Origin: Sebastes aleutianus
Lineage: Eukaryota; Chordata; Actinopteri; Perciformes; Sebastidae
Direction of reading: 5' to 3'
NCBI GenBank assembly: GCA_916700875.1
Contig: CAKAKS010000004.1
Span: 15,983,444 to 16,047,443 of the forward strand
Length of the DNA stretch: 64,000 nucleotides
Translations under genes and position numbers: made by a program
Notes under the pieces: generated by a model
Told to the model about the DNA's origin: nothing
Seen by the model: the letters and a program-made list of their open reading frames with translations, nothing else
The model's database searches: none
Shown: piece by piece, positions 24,401 to 36,400 of the stretch
Numbering within the stretch: position 1 is the stretch's first letter
Layout: every line of letters begins with the position of its first letter

Positions 24401-27400
24401 TCCACAAAGGCCTGCTCTAGGTGTGAAATTGTGTCCACCTGAGAGTTTTGTTTGCCTCAAGGCAGGCCAAGGTCACGATAAAAAAAAAAAAAAAAGTGTG
24501 AAAGTATGAAATCAAGGCAACCAACAGGTTTGAGCCAGAAGGAGCGCTGTGACAGGGCAGTGGGAGGTGAAGGGAGATGAGGCGGTTATACAGTGAAGGG
24601 TATCAACCTGTGTTGGTGGGTTGTGGAAAGTCACACCTGTTGCTGAAAGACACCGCTGATTATTACAGGTAGGTTTACCACGACCTCTTGAAATATAAGC
24701 TTTTTTAAGCATCTGTTCTGTAAGCAAACTCTCATTCAGCATTTCTTTAACTGGTCTTTCTGAAACATGAAGCGTGCTCCTGTGGTTTACTCTCCAAGAT
24801 AAATCCACGACAGCAGTTGCTATCAGAAAATGGAAACGTTCATGATTTTATCAAAGCTAAACATTTATTACTTTGAGAGCACACAAGATGTATTCAGTAT
24901 ATTGCCAGTACATATTGAAACTGGAGGATACAGAGGATCTGCGAATATTGTGATCTTAAAGGGATAGTTTGGGTGTTTTGAAGTGGGGTTGTATGAGGTA
25001 CTTATCCATAGTCAGTGTATTACCTACAATAGATGACGGTCGGCACGCCTCCAGTTTGAAGAAGCAGACAGGAGTTACAACACGGAGGAAAAGCAATGTA
25101 CTGCTATGGATGGGGCCGGCAGCAACACATATTTTATCCACCTGAAAGAAAAGCACAGAGAAAAAAAATCAAGATTAGTTTAAGTGTACGCTATATTTAG
25201 AATATTTTTGCCGCTTTACCTTGTTGTGAGACAGCTATACAGTCTTATTGTGTCGAGGGGGAACTGAAGCCGTTAACTCTGCTCTCGCCAGACCACCAGA
25301 CTCCATTGAAAAAAACGTAATTTTACCTTGCAGAACACAGGCGTTGCTGGTAAGTTTGTGCTATTGTGTGACTTTGGTTAGTTCGGATTCACCAGCGAGG
25401 TAAAATTACAGGTTTTTTCAATGGAGTCTGGTGGCTTTGGCGAGAGCATAGATGGATACAATGGCTTCAGTTCCCAGTCGCAAAGGGCTGTCTGATGGCG
25501 AGATAAATCGGCAAAATAAATACAGCCTACTCTTAAAGGTCCCATATTATAAAAAAGTGAGATTTTCATGTTTTTTTATTATAAAGCAGGCTTAAGTCCT
25601 ATATAAATACTGTGAAGGTATCGAAACACTCAATCCACAGGGAAATACACACAGCCCGTATTCAGAAACTCTGCATTTGAAACAAGCTGTCAGGATTTCT
25701 GCCCATTCGTGATGTCACGAATATACAATATTTAGACCCTTGACACAATTTCAAACGTAAACATGCTAAATGTGTTCCAGTTTATTCCTGGTTGCAGTGT
25801 ATGTGAATGTCATCAGCTGACAGGAAGTAAACATGGACCCAAGCTGTTGCCTAGCAATGCAATTCTTATGCAATTCATTCAAAATGCACTAAAACAGAGC
25901 GTTTCAGACAGAGGGTAAATACAGGCATATTCAGGCTGACAGTATGAGCAAAATAAAGTTTTTTTTTAACATTACAGCATGTAAACATGTTCTACTACAA
26001 AACACAAAATACAAGTATGAACCTGAAAATGAGCATGATATGGGACCTTTAAACTGATATTGATTTTTTTAGGTGGGATTTTCTTTTATGTGTCTAAAAT
26101 ATGTTTTGCCGCCGGCCCCGTCCACAGCAGTACATTGCTTTCGTTCCGTAACTCCTGCCTGCTTCTATAAACTGGACGCGTGCCGACCGTCATCTACTGT
26201 AGGTAATACACTGACTATGGATAAGTACCTCATACAACCCCACTTCAAAACACCCAAACTATCCCTTTAATGAGAAGCAAAACACAATTAATTTCACTCT
26301 ATACTGTTTTTTATATCATGATCTGTGACAAACATTATTTTAAAAAGTTTCAGATTTTCTTAGAATTGAGGATGGTTTTCTGACTAAACTATACCAGAGG
26401 AAAATAACTTTTGTTAGATAAAACCTCATGCTCTATGTGGATTATAGACCACATATTATTTATTTATTTATGAACTGAATGAGTCAAACAAAGTGTTAAC
26501 TGACATAAATTGGTACGTAATATGTATATTTGTATTTATGGGAGGATGTGTGCATGTATTTATTGGATATGTCCTGGGATGTTATACTTTATGTGTATAT
26601 ACATTAATGTGTCTGAATAATCACATGAGGGATGGGTCGTGTAAATGTTCAGACATGAAATTCATTCATGAGTGTTTCAGCAGTGTCGCCTTAACAAAAG
26701 ATTTAAGTGCTTCATCTTTCAGCAGGAAATTATGCTTGTAGTAAATGTATTGATTATGAGCCAAAATGGAAAATAATCTCTGCTGCTGTATACAGGCTGT
26801 GGTCTGTGGCCAGCATTGTGATGGAGTGTGTGTTATTTCATCACTTTCATTCTGCTGAGCTTTCTCCTCTCTCAGTATGGGACATGACGACCAGTTAGAC
26901 TGTGATTTCAGGCACAAAAATGCTCTAAATGTTTAAATTTAGACAGATATGTTCACGCTGACGTTGCAGTAGCAGCTGAAGAAAACAAGCATTTAATGAA
27001 ATAGTAGTTTACATATTGTCATTTTAAACAGCTGTGGCTGAATGTTGGCAAGCTTTCCTGGCTTTGAGATAAGGTCACATTCAACTTTAAATGATTCCTG
27101 AGGGGATTTTGAAGTGATTGGACATGTGCTGCATCACAGCTGAATATTTCACCGCCCTGAGAACAAGCAAAAACAAATGATCTGAGCTAATGGGAGCCTT
27201 GACACGACTGCAGACGCTTGTCCTCGTCTCTCTCCCTAATCATTTACCTGTCTCAAGTATGAAAACACAATCAGGACGTCTAGAAGTATTTAAAAATCAA
27301 TGCTCGAGGTTTTCATAATGTTGTAAGAAGGCATGTGAAGGACCATGAAAAAGCATTCATTGTGCTCTAAAAGAAGATCCACCCACACAGTGATAGAAGG

Positions 27401-30400
27401 AGGTAATTATTAGTGAAGTCGGTCTCTGATTTGCTGTTGTTTTAAGCTATTAACTCCAAGGACATTGGATAATTAGCATGAAGGCCTTCTGTATTAAATT
27501 GTGTGTGTGTCTCTTTGTCTCTTTGTCTCTTTCTGTGCATCCCAGGAAGCTCCACTGCACAAGGAATTACATCCACATGCATCTGTTTGTGTCATTCATC
27601 CTGAAGGCCATCGCTGTGTTCATCAAGGATGTCGTCCTCTATGACGTCGGGGAGGTGGACAACTGCTCATCAGGCTCTGTGAGTTAATCGGCCAAGACGC
27701 TGCTGTTGTTTGCTCTGGGTGAGATGAACGACTCGGGGATTCTTGTTGTCCTTGAACCGTGAAGAAGTCAAACACCGTAAGAAGCCCAGCAGGTGAACAT
27801 AACACTGGCAGGCTAATTATCCGCATTAAACCGCCAGTAATGAGAGATCATCTCCGCTCAAATGGGGATGAAAAGATGGATTTCTGTAGTGCGGATGTTT
27901 GACAGGAGACAAGAAGGGAACTTAAGTGATTCTGACCACTTTCATTATGTAAATATAATAATATATATAATAATATAATATAGATTTGTATCATTTGGTC
28001 AAAGTTTTACTGTACATGAGCTTCAAGCTCGACAATTCTCAACATCCTCTTTGACTCTAAATAACAAGAGTCAAGTGAGGTATTTTATTGCTTAGGGATA
28101 TGAATGGAATTACTGTATGATTCAGTTTTATTTCTCCGGTGCATCAGTAGATATTGTGTTGCTTTATTAATAGGAATTGTTTATTAGAGCCTGACTAATA
28201 CTAGACTTTTGGGACCAATCAACGAGACAGGATTACCAACCTCAGAGCTGCAGGGGCCCCTAAAGTTCCTGGCTTACTGTGCTTTAATTTAGTTTGGGAG
28301 CACGCAGCACTTAAGTACAATATCTACAGACATAACAAGGACTCAATTTATTACCGTTAGACCTTGAGGATTGAAGAGAGTCCCTCTGTCAAATTAAAAG
28401 ACCTTAATTATTTTAGTTTTGTGCTTGTATAATACAGTGGCTGTTTGAAGCGGGCCAATTGCTTGGCGCGTCGTAACAGTTTGGGTCCTTGTTTGATGGT
28501 TGAGGTAGCTTAGAGAGCGTAGCAGAAGACGACAATCAAAAACTCACACGAATCCTAACCGTCACACTTGAATTGAGAGGTTAAAAGGAGTAGGAGCATA
28601 TGTAGCAGGCATCCGTCCGTAAGGGTCAACAAACTGTAAATGCACTGTCTGATGACGTTGCTTCTCTCCTATCTAAGCAACACAGTATGCCTTAAAGGTA
28701 CTTTTCACAGTTTTGACAGCGTGTCCAAATTGAACCAATCGAAAAAAAAAAGCACTCCCTTGGGTCCCCAGCAATACACGCGCCAAGCACGAAGGAGATC
28801 TGAGGAGCGATTCCTTGCTTTAGTTATATATCACAAAAATATGTGTTTTTTTAATGATCAAATTGCCAGATAGTATTCCGGCGTAGAAAAACTGCACAGA
28901 AAGAGGAAGAAATGGTGGGGTAATGGGGACCCAGTAGTTAATTTTTGCCCAGGGCCAACATTAACCCGGCTGTGCCAATCATATTCATATCCCGAGAGGG
29001 TTTGTAAACTGTCAAGATGTGAGTAATTGACAACAAAAAAATGAATATTTAAATATGAGTCAAAAACCTGACCCATGATCCCAAAGAGGGGTTACCTCTC
29101 AAGCAGCAAAATATAAGACAAAACTGCAATAAACAGTAGCTGAAGATGTAAAACTCATGGAACAAGGCTGTTAAATAAAGCCAGGCTTACAAGCCATTCA
29201 TGCTTGGACTTCTATCAAACCACAATGTTTGGATGTCTTCCCGTCAGCCTCCGCATACCGCTGAACCACAGACCCCCGAGGCCACAGTTAGGCCTGCGAA
29301 CATGAGGTTTATGTTACGTTATGTGGCCGCACGACGAGACGGGCCCCTTTGAGTGTATTTATTAGCGAGCTCTCTGGCTGGCTCCGTTGTGTTAATGGAA
29401 CTATTGGGTTGATGGGAGCCAGCTGCTGTCATGGGTCGGCTGAAAAAAGAAATTATAGAGACGGGTTTGGTGCTGCAGCGCTCATCATGACCCCGGCATT
29501 ACTTCCATTACAACTGTTGGCTCAGTTACTGTCGCTTTCTCTCTCCGTGTGTGAGTGTGTCGGTGTTCTGCATGCTTGGTTCATTAGCTTTCTCCTACAG
29601 TTGGATGTTTGCCGTTGAGACCCATTAGATTAATTCAAGATATAATCGCTGTGGGGAGGCTTATAACAAGTGCATTATTTAAGGTACCTGTGTGTTTGTC
29701 ACAGTGTGTGTGTGTGTGTGTGCGTGCTGCATTATGCCTCCACATGCCACTGAGCTTTTCTAAAATGGAGCTCCAGCAAACAATTTGTACTGATTTGCAC
29801 ACATTAGGAGTAGCAGAAAGGTTCAGACAGCCCATCTAGGTCAATTTTCTTCCCCTCAAGATGCCATGTGGGAATCGATTTATATAGACTACCGAATCCC
29901 TGTCAGCTTCACTGCCAGCTGCTTTAATGAGCGCTCTGAAACTTTACCTCCATGTAGAAGAAGTGGATCCCAGAAAACACACACAGGAAGGTAAATTTAT
30001 TATTCATAATGTGTACATTTCCACTAGTAGCAAACTCACCTGCCGGCCATTTACAAAAGGCATGATGTCAGCAGGAGTTTTCCCCTTCTGACTCTCTTAA
30101 TAACAGTAGAAGAAGTATACAGATCTTTAATTTAGTAGAAGTAGCAACCACCACCAAGACCTTAGCTCCCCATGACACCAGTTGGATCCAGACAGCACTT
30201 AATATCATTACATATTGACTGGTGGTATGCCAATATTATTGTATGAGTACTTCTGGTATACATTCACACAATATGTGTAACATGTTAAGATCAATAATTA
30301 AATGCGTTGTTTGTAATACTTAATTGGTTAAAAAATGCTACATCATGTAGCAATATCACAATGTGAAAATACAACCGCAAGTCCTGTATTCAAACTTTGA

Positions 30401-33400
30401 CTTGACTGAAGTACAGAAGTATTGACAGCAAAATATACTTGATTATCAAAGTAAAAGTATTCATGAGGTTTGGATTGCAATTCTACCGTGCAGGCAGCAC
30501 TTTATTAAGTAAGTTAAGTGAAGGGGTTTATTTCACAATAATGACCCACTAGCTGTGCATTATCTTGCTTATTACATGGCTACTTACTTAAGAAATCAAT
30601 GATTTGTGCGGCTGGTTAGCTCAGTCGGTAGAGCGAGCGCACATGTATGGCCAAGGCGTTGTCCTAGCAGCGGTGGACCCGGGTTCGAATCCGGCCTGTG
30701 GTCCTTTCCGCATGTCAATTCTCTCTCTCCCCCTTTCAACACTCTATCCACTGTCCTATCAATAAAAAAATGCTTAAAAATGCCCCCAAAAAATAACTTT
30801 AAAAAAAAAAAAGAAATCAATGATTTGACACAAAATTGGTCTGCCAGAGTCCAAGATCGGAAATGCATCCATGGCAACGGTCTGTTATACATAGCAACGG
30901 TCTGTTATACATAACAACGGTCTGTTATACATAGCAACGGTCTGTTATACATAGTAACGGTCTGTTTTACATAGCAACGGTCTATTATGCATAGCAACGG
31001 TCTGTTATACATAGTAACAGTCTGTTATACATAACAACGGTTTGTTATACATAGCAATGGTCTGTTATACATAGTAACGGTCTGTTATACATAGCAACGG
31101 TCTGTTATACATAGCAACGGTCTGTTATACATAGTAACAGTCTATTACACATAGTAACAGTCTGTTTTACATAGCAAAGGTCTGTTATACATAGCAACGG
31201 TCTGTTATACATAGCAATGGTCTGTTATACGTAGTAACGGTCTGTTGTACATAGCAACGGTCTGTTATACATAGTAACAGTCTGTTACACATAGTAACAT
31301 ACTGTTATACATAGCAACGGTTTGTTATACATAGCAAAGGTCTGTTATACGTAGCAACGGTCTGTTATAAAAAAAATAACAGACCGTAGAATGCTGTTAT
31401 TGACCAATCAGAATCGAGTATTCAACAAAGCCGTGCATTAATTTTGGTTATTATAGTTGGCTACTTTATAACCAGCTGGATTAGAGGTGTCCCCAATTAA
31501 GAATTGACATAGTCGAATCTGATTGGTCAAGTCTCGTCAACTGATCGTCGACTCGAATCATGTTTTTTTTTCTGTTTTGCTTATTGATCCCTCTGTTTAA
31601 GCTTTATGTATCTATAGTAAAAACAATTCAATTATTGGCCAATATACATGTGACTATTTCTTAGCTGTTGTTTCAGGAAAAATGGACAGAGCTGTTTGAT
31701 GCATGTAGTGTTAGTGTGCAGGTGCGGCGCTGTCCGTAGTGCTGAAACGGAGCAGAGATCGATAGACAGAGAGACACGGTTTCTTAACCTGCATGCTTTT
31801 CGCCGGCTCAGCCGTCACCACGTTGAGAGCCATGTGGAGTCAATCCCTCAATCATAGTTATGCTCCGAATTTGGGATTCAGCGCCTTTAACAAACTGGTG
31901 AAATATCAGTGTACTAAACTATGGATGAGAAGCAGTTTGACGTCCACGTCTTCAGTCTTCATCGATGATTAATGATGCTCATGTATCCATGAACAGTACG
32001 ACTCCTCTGCAGGAGCTCAGGCATTACGCTTATCTGCTCATTCATCATTTTTAGGATTTCAGGTGGAGACAAGAAGTGTGGCATTTTCAATGTTATATCA
32101 TGGCCCTTATTTCTTCTCTAATGTCAGTGTGTCAGTGTTAATGCCTTGCCTCATTCATATCCACTCGGTTTTGTTTCCTCATCATATTTGTGTTGCCTTT
32201 ACCTCTCTGCCCTAATATCCACATATACGCATCCATAATGTGCTTCATTCCATTCCTAATCACACTCTGTCATCCCATGTCTCCCATCTCAGCACATCTG
32301 CTAAAGTGCTCAGTGCATTCACTCTCAGTGGGTCATTTTTGAATGGGCACTGTATTGATTTTCCTGATCTACGTGATGCCCTCCCTGTAGGAGCTTGTAT
32401 GTGGCTCATGGTGGAGTGTGTCTCAGCCTTGGACCTGTGAAAGAGCTACACGCTACACCCATCAGCTCAGCCCACCCACGCCATTAGGAAAATGAACCCT
32501 TTTATACGCATCCTTGTGTAACAAGTTCAATAGCAGCCTCTCTGCTCGGCGTTCGGCTGCAGCAAACTGAATTTTGAATGAATTCACCCGTCCTGATGGA
32601 AGTTTTGTGCTGTCAGCCAACCAGAATGGAGCTGATTGTGTTATCCTGCTTGGTTGTTTCAAGTTGGCCTTTTGCTCGCTGAAATATCTGCTGGAACATT
32701 TCTGCACTTTGCATCCTCTGGTTGGAGATATACTATATAGTGTATATATTACCAGATATTATATGTTGCGTGTATTGTTTATATGACTTGGGTATCAACT
32801 ATCAGTGCAAAATACATGTTGTATATAGAACACAGTTTTGTATTCTGATTCTAATGGTTTTACATGGTTCATTCATACTTTATAGAACAGTTATTGTTAA
32901 TAAGGGCTGCATTAAATCTCAATACAACATAATAATCCAAGTCTGCAGTAGTAAATGTTAAGTTCTTACTGTAAAAAGTGAATTTTGGTTGTGGCGAGTG
33001 TAAAAGAGACAAATCAAGTGTCACGCTGCAGGAGGATAAACCAAAGGGCCCCAAAGTTGTTCTTATTAATAGTTATAACTAGGGCTGTTGCAATAACCGC
33101 AATATTGACAAGCCAACCACAGGGGATGGCTAACAATTAATTTTTAGACTTTACTACAATCGGCAGCAGCGTGATCTGCACTGAGCGTTGCACGTATGTT
33201 GTTTTTTTTTCTGATGAAAATTTTTCAACTTTGGGTAAAACTCCACAATGACCAACTGTCACATCCTATGGTACACGTAAGCTACAAGTGCTGAACAACA
33301 ACAATGGAAGAGAAATTAATACACATAGACCGGAGGGTCTGTTCTCTCTCTCCCTACGAGTTTCACCCTTCCCTTCATCCAGAGCACGTACTCTACCTTG

Positions 33401-36400
33401 TTCCAATATTTTGATATTCTGTATCATAGCAACCAGACGTGACCAAAGCGCAGCTGAAAGAAACCCCAAAAATATTAACAATATACAATTATTTAATTCA
33501 TTTTAAAACTGTCATCTTTGTCATTTAAAAAGTAACAATATACCTAATAATAGCCTAATAATAAAGAAAATTTTTATACAGCAATGAAATCAGGATAAAT
33601 AAAGTAATTTGCAATAATACTGTATATCGTGTTATTGAGCCAATCATTATCACCGCAGGGGAAATTCCTTCACCGCGACAGTCCTAGTTATAACTGACCT
33701 ATAAAGCATTAGTTAAGGACGTATTAACCAACAATATAGCCATTAGGTATCTCTATAAAAGGTGCCTTATAAATGAGTGGTATTGATTCAATTCTTGAAT
33801 TAATAACTTTCAAGATCATTGTATACCCTTCAACCCAGTTCAAGAAAGCCAATCGTGTTTTAAATACACATGTTCAAATCAAAGCCCTGTATTGAACTTA
33901 CGGACACCATATTCATCATTCTGCTTCATTTCAATGGCACCTAGGATACATTCCCATTACTAGACATATTTCGAGGATATAAAGCTGCTAATATTAGACT
34001 ATAAAATGACTACTTTAGTGATGCAGTGTAACCTTTTCTTTATCACTGCCATCATTTCTTATTCACTGACGGCTCAGAGGTGGATTTTGTTTGATTAACT
34101 TGTAAAGTTATTGAATGCTCAGAGGTATGTCTGCTAACTTGTGCTGCCCTCGGTTTGCTATATGAAACATCCTGGTTGATTTGTCCTTGTGTGACAGAAA
34201 GGAATAGAAAAAAATGTGTGTGTGGGCGGAAATTGATCTTCTTACCGTATTTCAAAGTGTGTATAGGCGGCCTGCACCGAAAGAAAATCGATACATGCAT
34301 TCTTCCATTTTCTTAATGCAATTCTGCCACTATAGGGAATGGAACTGCTCTGTAATGTCTTCACTGTCCCTGTTCAATATGCATCCACTTAGAGGATCAT
34401 TGTGAGATGAATGCTTTTGTCTCTTGTGTCCAGGTTGGCTGCAAAGTCGTGATTGTGTTCTTCCAGTATTGTATAATGGCCAGTTTCTTCTGGCTGCTGG
34501 TGGAGGGCCTTTATCTTCACGCACTTTTGGCTGTCTCTTTCTTCTCCGAGAGGAAGTACTTCTGGGCGTACATTCTGATCGGCTGGGGTGAGATTCCTTA
34601 TATGTCTTTATACGTCTCTGCTGTCCTGGGGTGAGATGAACTACAGGTTGTGACCCGTGCCGGTGGGATGCAATAATAACTTTTATATCTTTTTTTATGT
34701 CCCTAGGAGGTCCGACAATTTTCATCACAGCTTGGAGCATCGCTAAAGCCTACTATCACGATGTGGGGTAAGAAAAACACTATGCAGGGGAATATGCTAG
34801 AGTCCAGAATAAATTCTAGGTCTGACTTTGCTTTGATTTCATCTTGTACTTTTTTCAGGTGCTGGGATATAATTGAGAACACTGATGTGTTCTGGTGGAT
34901 CATTAAAACGCCTATTTTGGCATCAATCCTGGTAAGTTTAAAAGCCTTGAGCACTTTTCTGTCACTTAAATTCCATTACGTCAACATTTAACACCTTGAG
35001 CTGTCTCAACTCAGACTTTTTTTCAAAGCGAAACTAATTGCCACTGAGAGAGAAAACATTCTTGCCAGTTATCATCAGTCCACCTCAGACTTACCTGTCT
35101 GTGTAATTTATCTGAGTGCTTTCAAACTCCATATCGTCTTTGGTATTCCCGTTGTACGTCAACGCAACTGAGAGTTTGGCATGACTTCAAAGTTATCATT
35201 TCGCTTTGGAAAGTTGGCAGGATAATAACCATCTATTTGCTTTTTCTTGCCTGTCATCATCTACTTCATCCACAGAGGTTGAAGAGAGGAATGTTTGTAG
35301 ATGCGCTCGGTGTGACACATGAAAAAAACAAAACAGTCTGACATTTAAATGTGCTTCAGGTGCTAAAGGATTAGTTTGACATTATTTGCTCATCCAAGAG
35401 TTGTATCGGAAGATAAATACCACTCTCATATCTGTGCATTAGATACGGAGCTAGAGGCGATTAGCTTAGCTTAGCATAAAGGCTGGCAGGAGGGGCAAAC
35501 AGCTTGACTGCTGTTAGCTAAGAAATAGCATGTAACTCTTTTCTATTAGTGATTTTTTTTTTATTAAACAAGCAAGAAAAGGTTTGTTACGTAGTGAGCT
35601 TTAAAGGTGCTAAAAGCATTTTAGCGACTTCATTCTCTGCTCAGGTAGACATTACGCTTCTATATCTTTACATAGCAAATAGTTGTTTGCTGCTATACTA
35701 ATGCTCTGGATATCGTATAGAGCAGTGGTTCTCAAACTTTTTCATGTCAAGAACCCTTAAATTGATACATACAAGATCCCGGACCCTCATTTGATCATCC
35801 ATCATCATCCATCCAGGGGACCTCCATCATTCTATGGTTGTCAACTAGCTTACAGTTGAGGAGATAACCGTGGATGAAGTGAAACATATGATCACAATAG
35901 TCACTCTTATGACTTTTACTCACATGGGGCTCACTTGTGAATTAAACGTGAAATTAAACTATTCCCCATTTTTTCTGGAGACCCCTGGAACTCCCTCAAG
36001 GACCCCTGGTGGTCCCCGAACCCCTGGTTGAGAACCACTGTAAAAGCAACTTTAAAGGTAATATTGGTAGGTGTATTGAACTGAAGCTTGAAGCTTAACA
36101 CAAAGTCTGGAAACAGGGGGAAACAGCTAGCCTGGGTCTGTCCAAAGGTAGAAATACAATCTGCCTACAAGCATCTCTAAAGCTCACTATTTAACATGTT
36201 ATATCTTGTTTATTTAGTATTATTATTTATTATTTAAGTTTTTTGTGCAAAGCTAAGCTGACTCGCCGCTGGCTGTAGCTTCATATTTAGAGTACAGAGC
36301 GTATTTTTCTTTCTCCTGGACATTGATCCACAGATTGATCCACTTATCTAGTAAGAAAAGCAGACAGTGATTTGCATTGGCAGTGTGTTTGTGTGTTTGT

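Larger units (their letters stand above)
21552..27545 (+). other. Intron 5 of the receptor gene (6.0 kb)
   Basis: Contains a transposon with a CAGTGGTTTTCAAAGTGGGG head (23074-23950), a T-rich and A-rich pair of homopolymer runs (near 24320 and 24480), and foldback element 2 with a nested MITE (24960-26266). No receptor coding sequence. Confidence 0.8.
27679..34433 (+). other. Intron 6 of the receptor gene (6.8 kb)
   Basis: Contains a GT tract (29704-29723), a SINE (30607-30810), a 20-bp minisatellite (30873-31368) with an adjoining DNA-element end, and a hAT MITE (33080-33686). Otherwise AT-rich intronic DNA; no coding sequence. Confidence 0.8.

Noticed and set aside
29349..29618. 89-residue open frame with hydrophobic stretch
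   Set aside because: Lies within intron 6 without homology to the receptor or other known proteins; likely chance.
30607..30690. tRNA gene on the plus strand
   Set aside because: Same SINE head with exact target duplication; not an independent tRNA gene.
30873..31368. CRISPR-like array
   Set aside because: Units are contiguous 20-bp tandem repeats with no unique spacers, in vertebrate DNA.
34330..34740. 136-residue open frame on the minus strand
   Set aside because: It lies antisense to receptor exon 7, a confirmed coding exon, and has no recognisable content.
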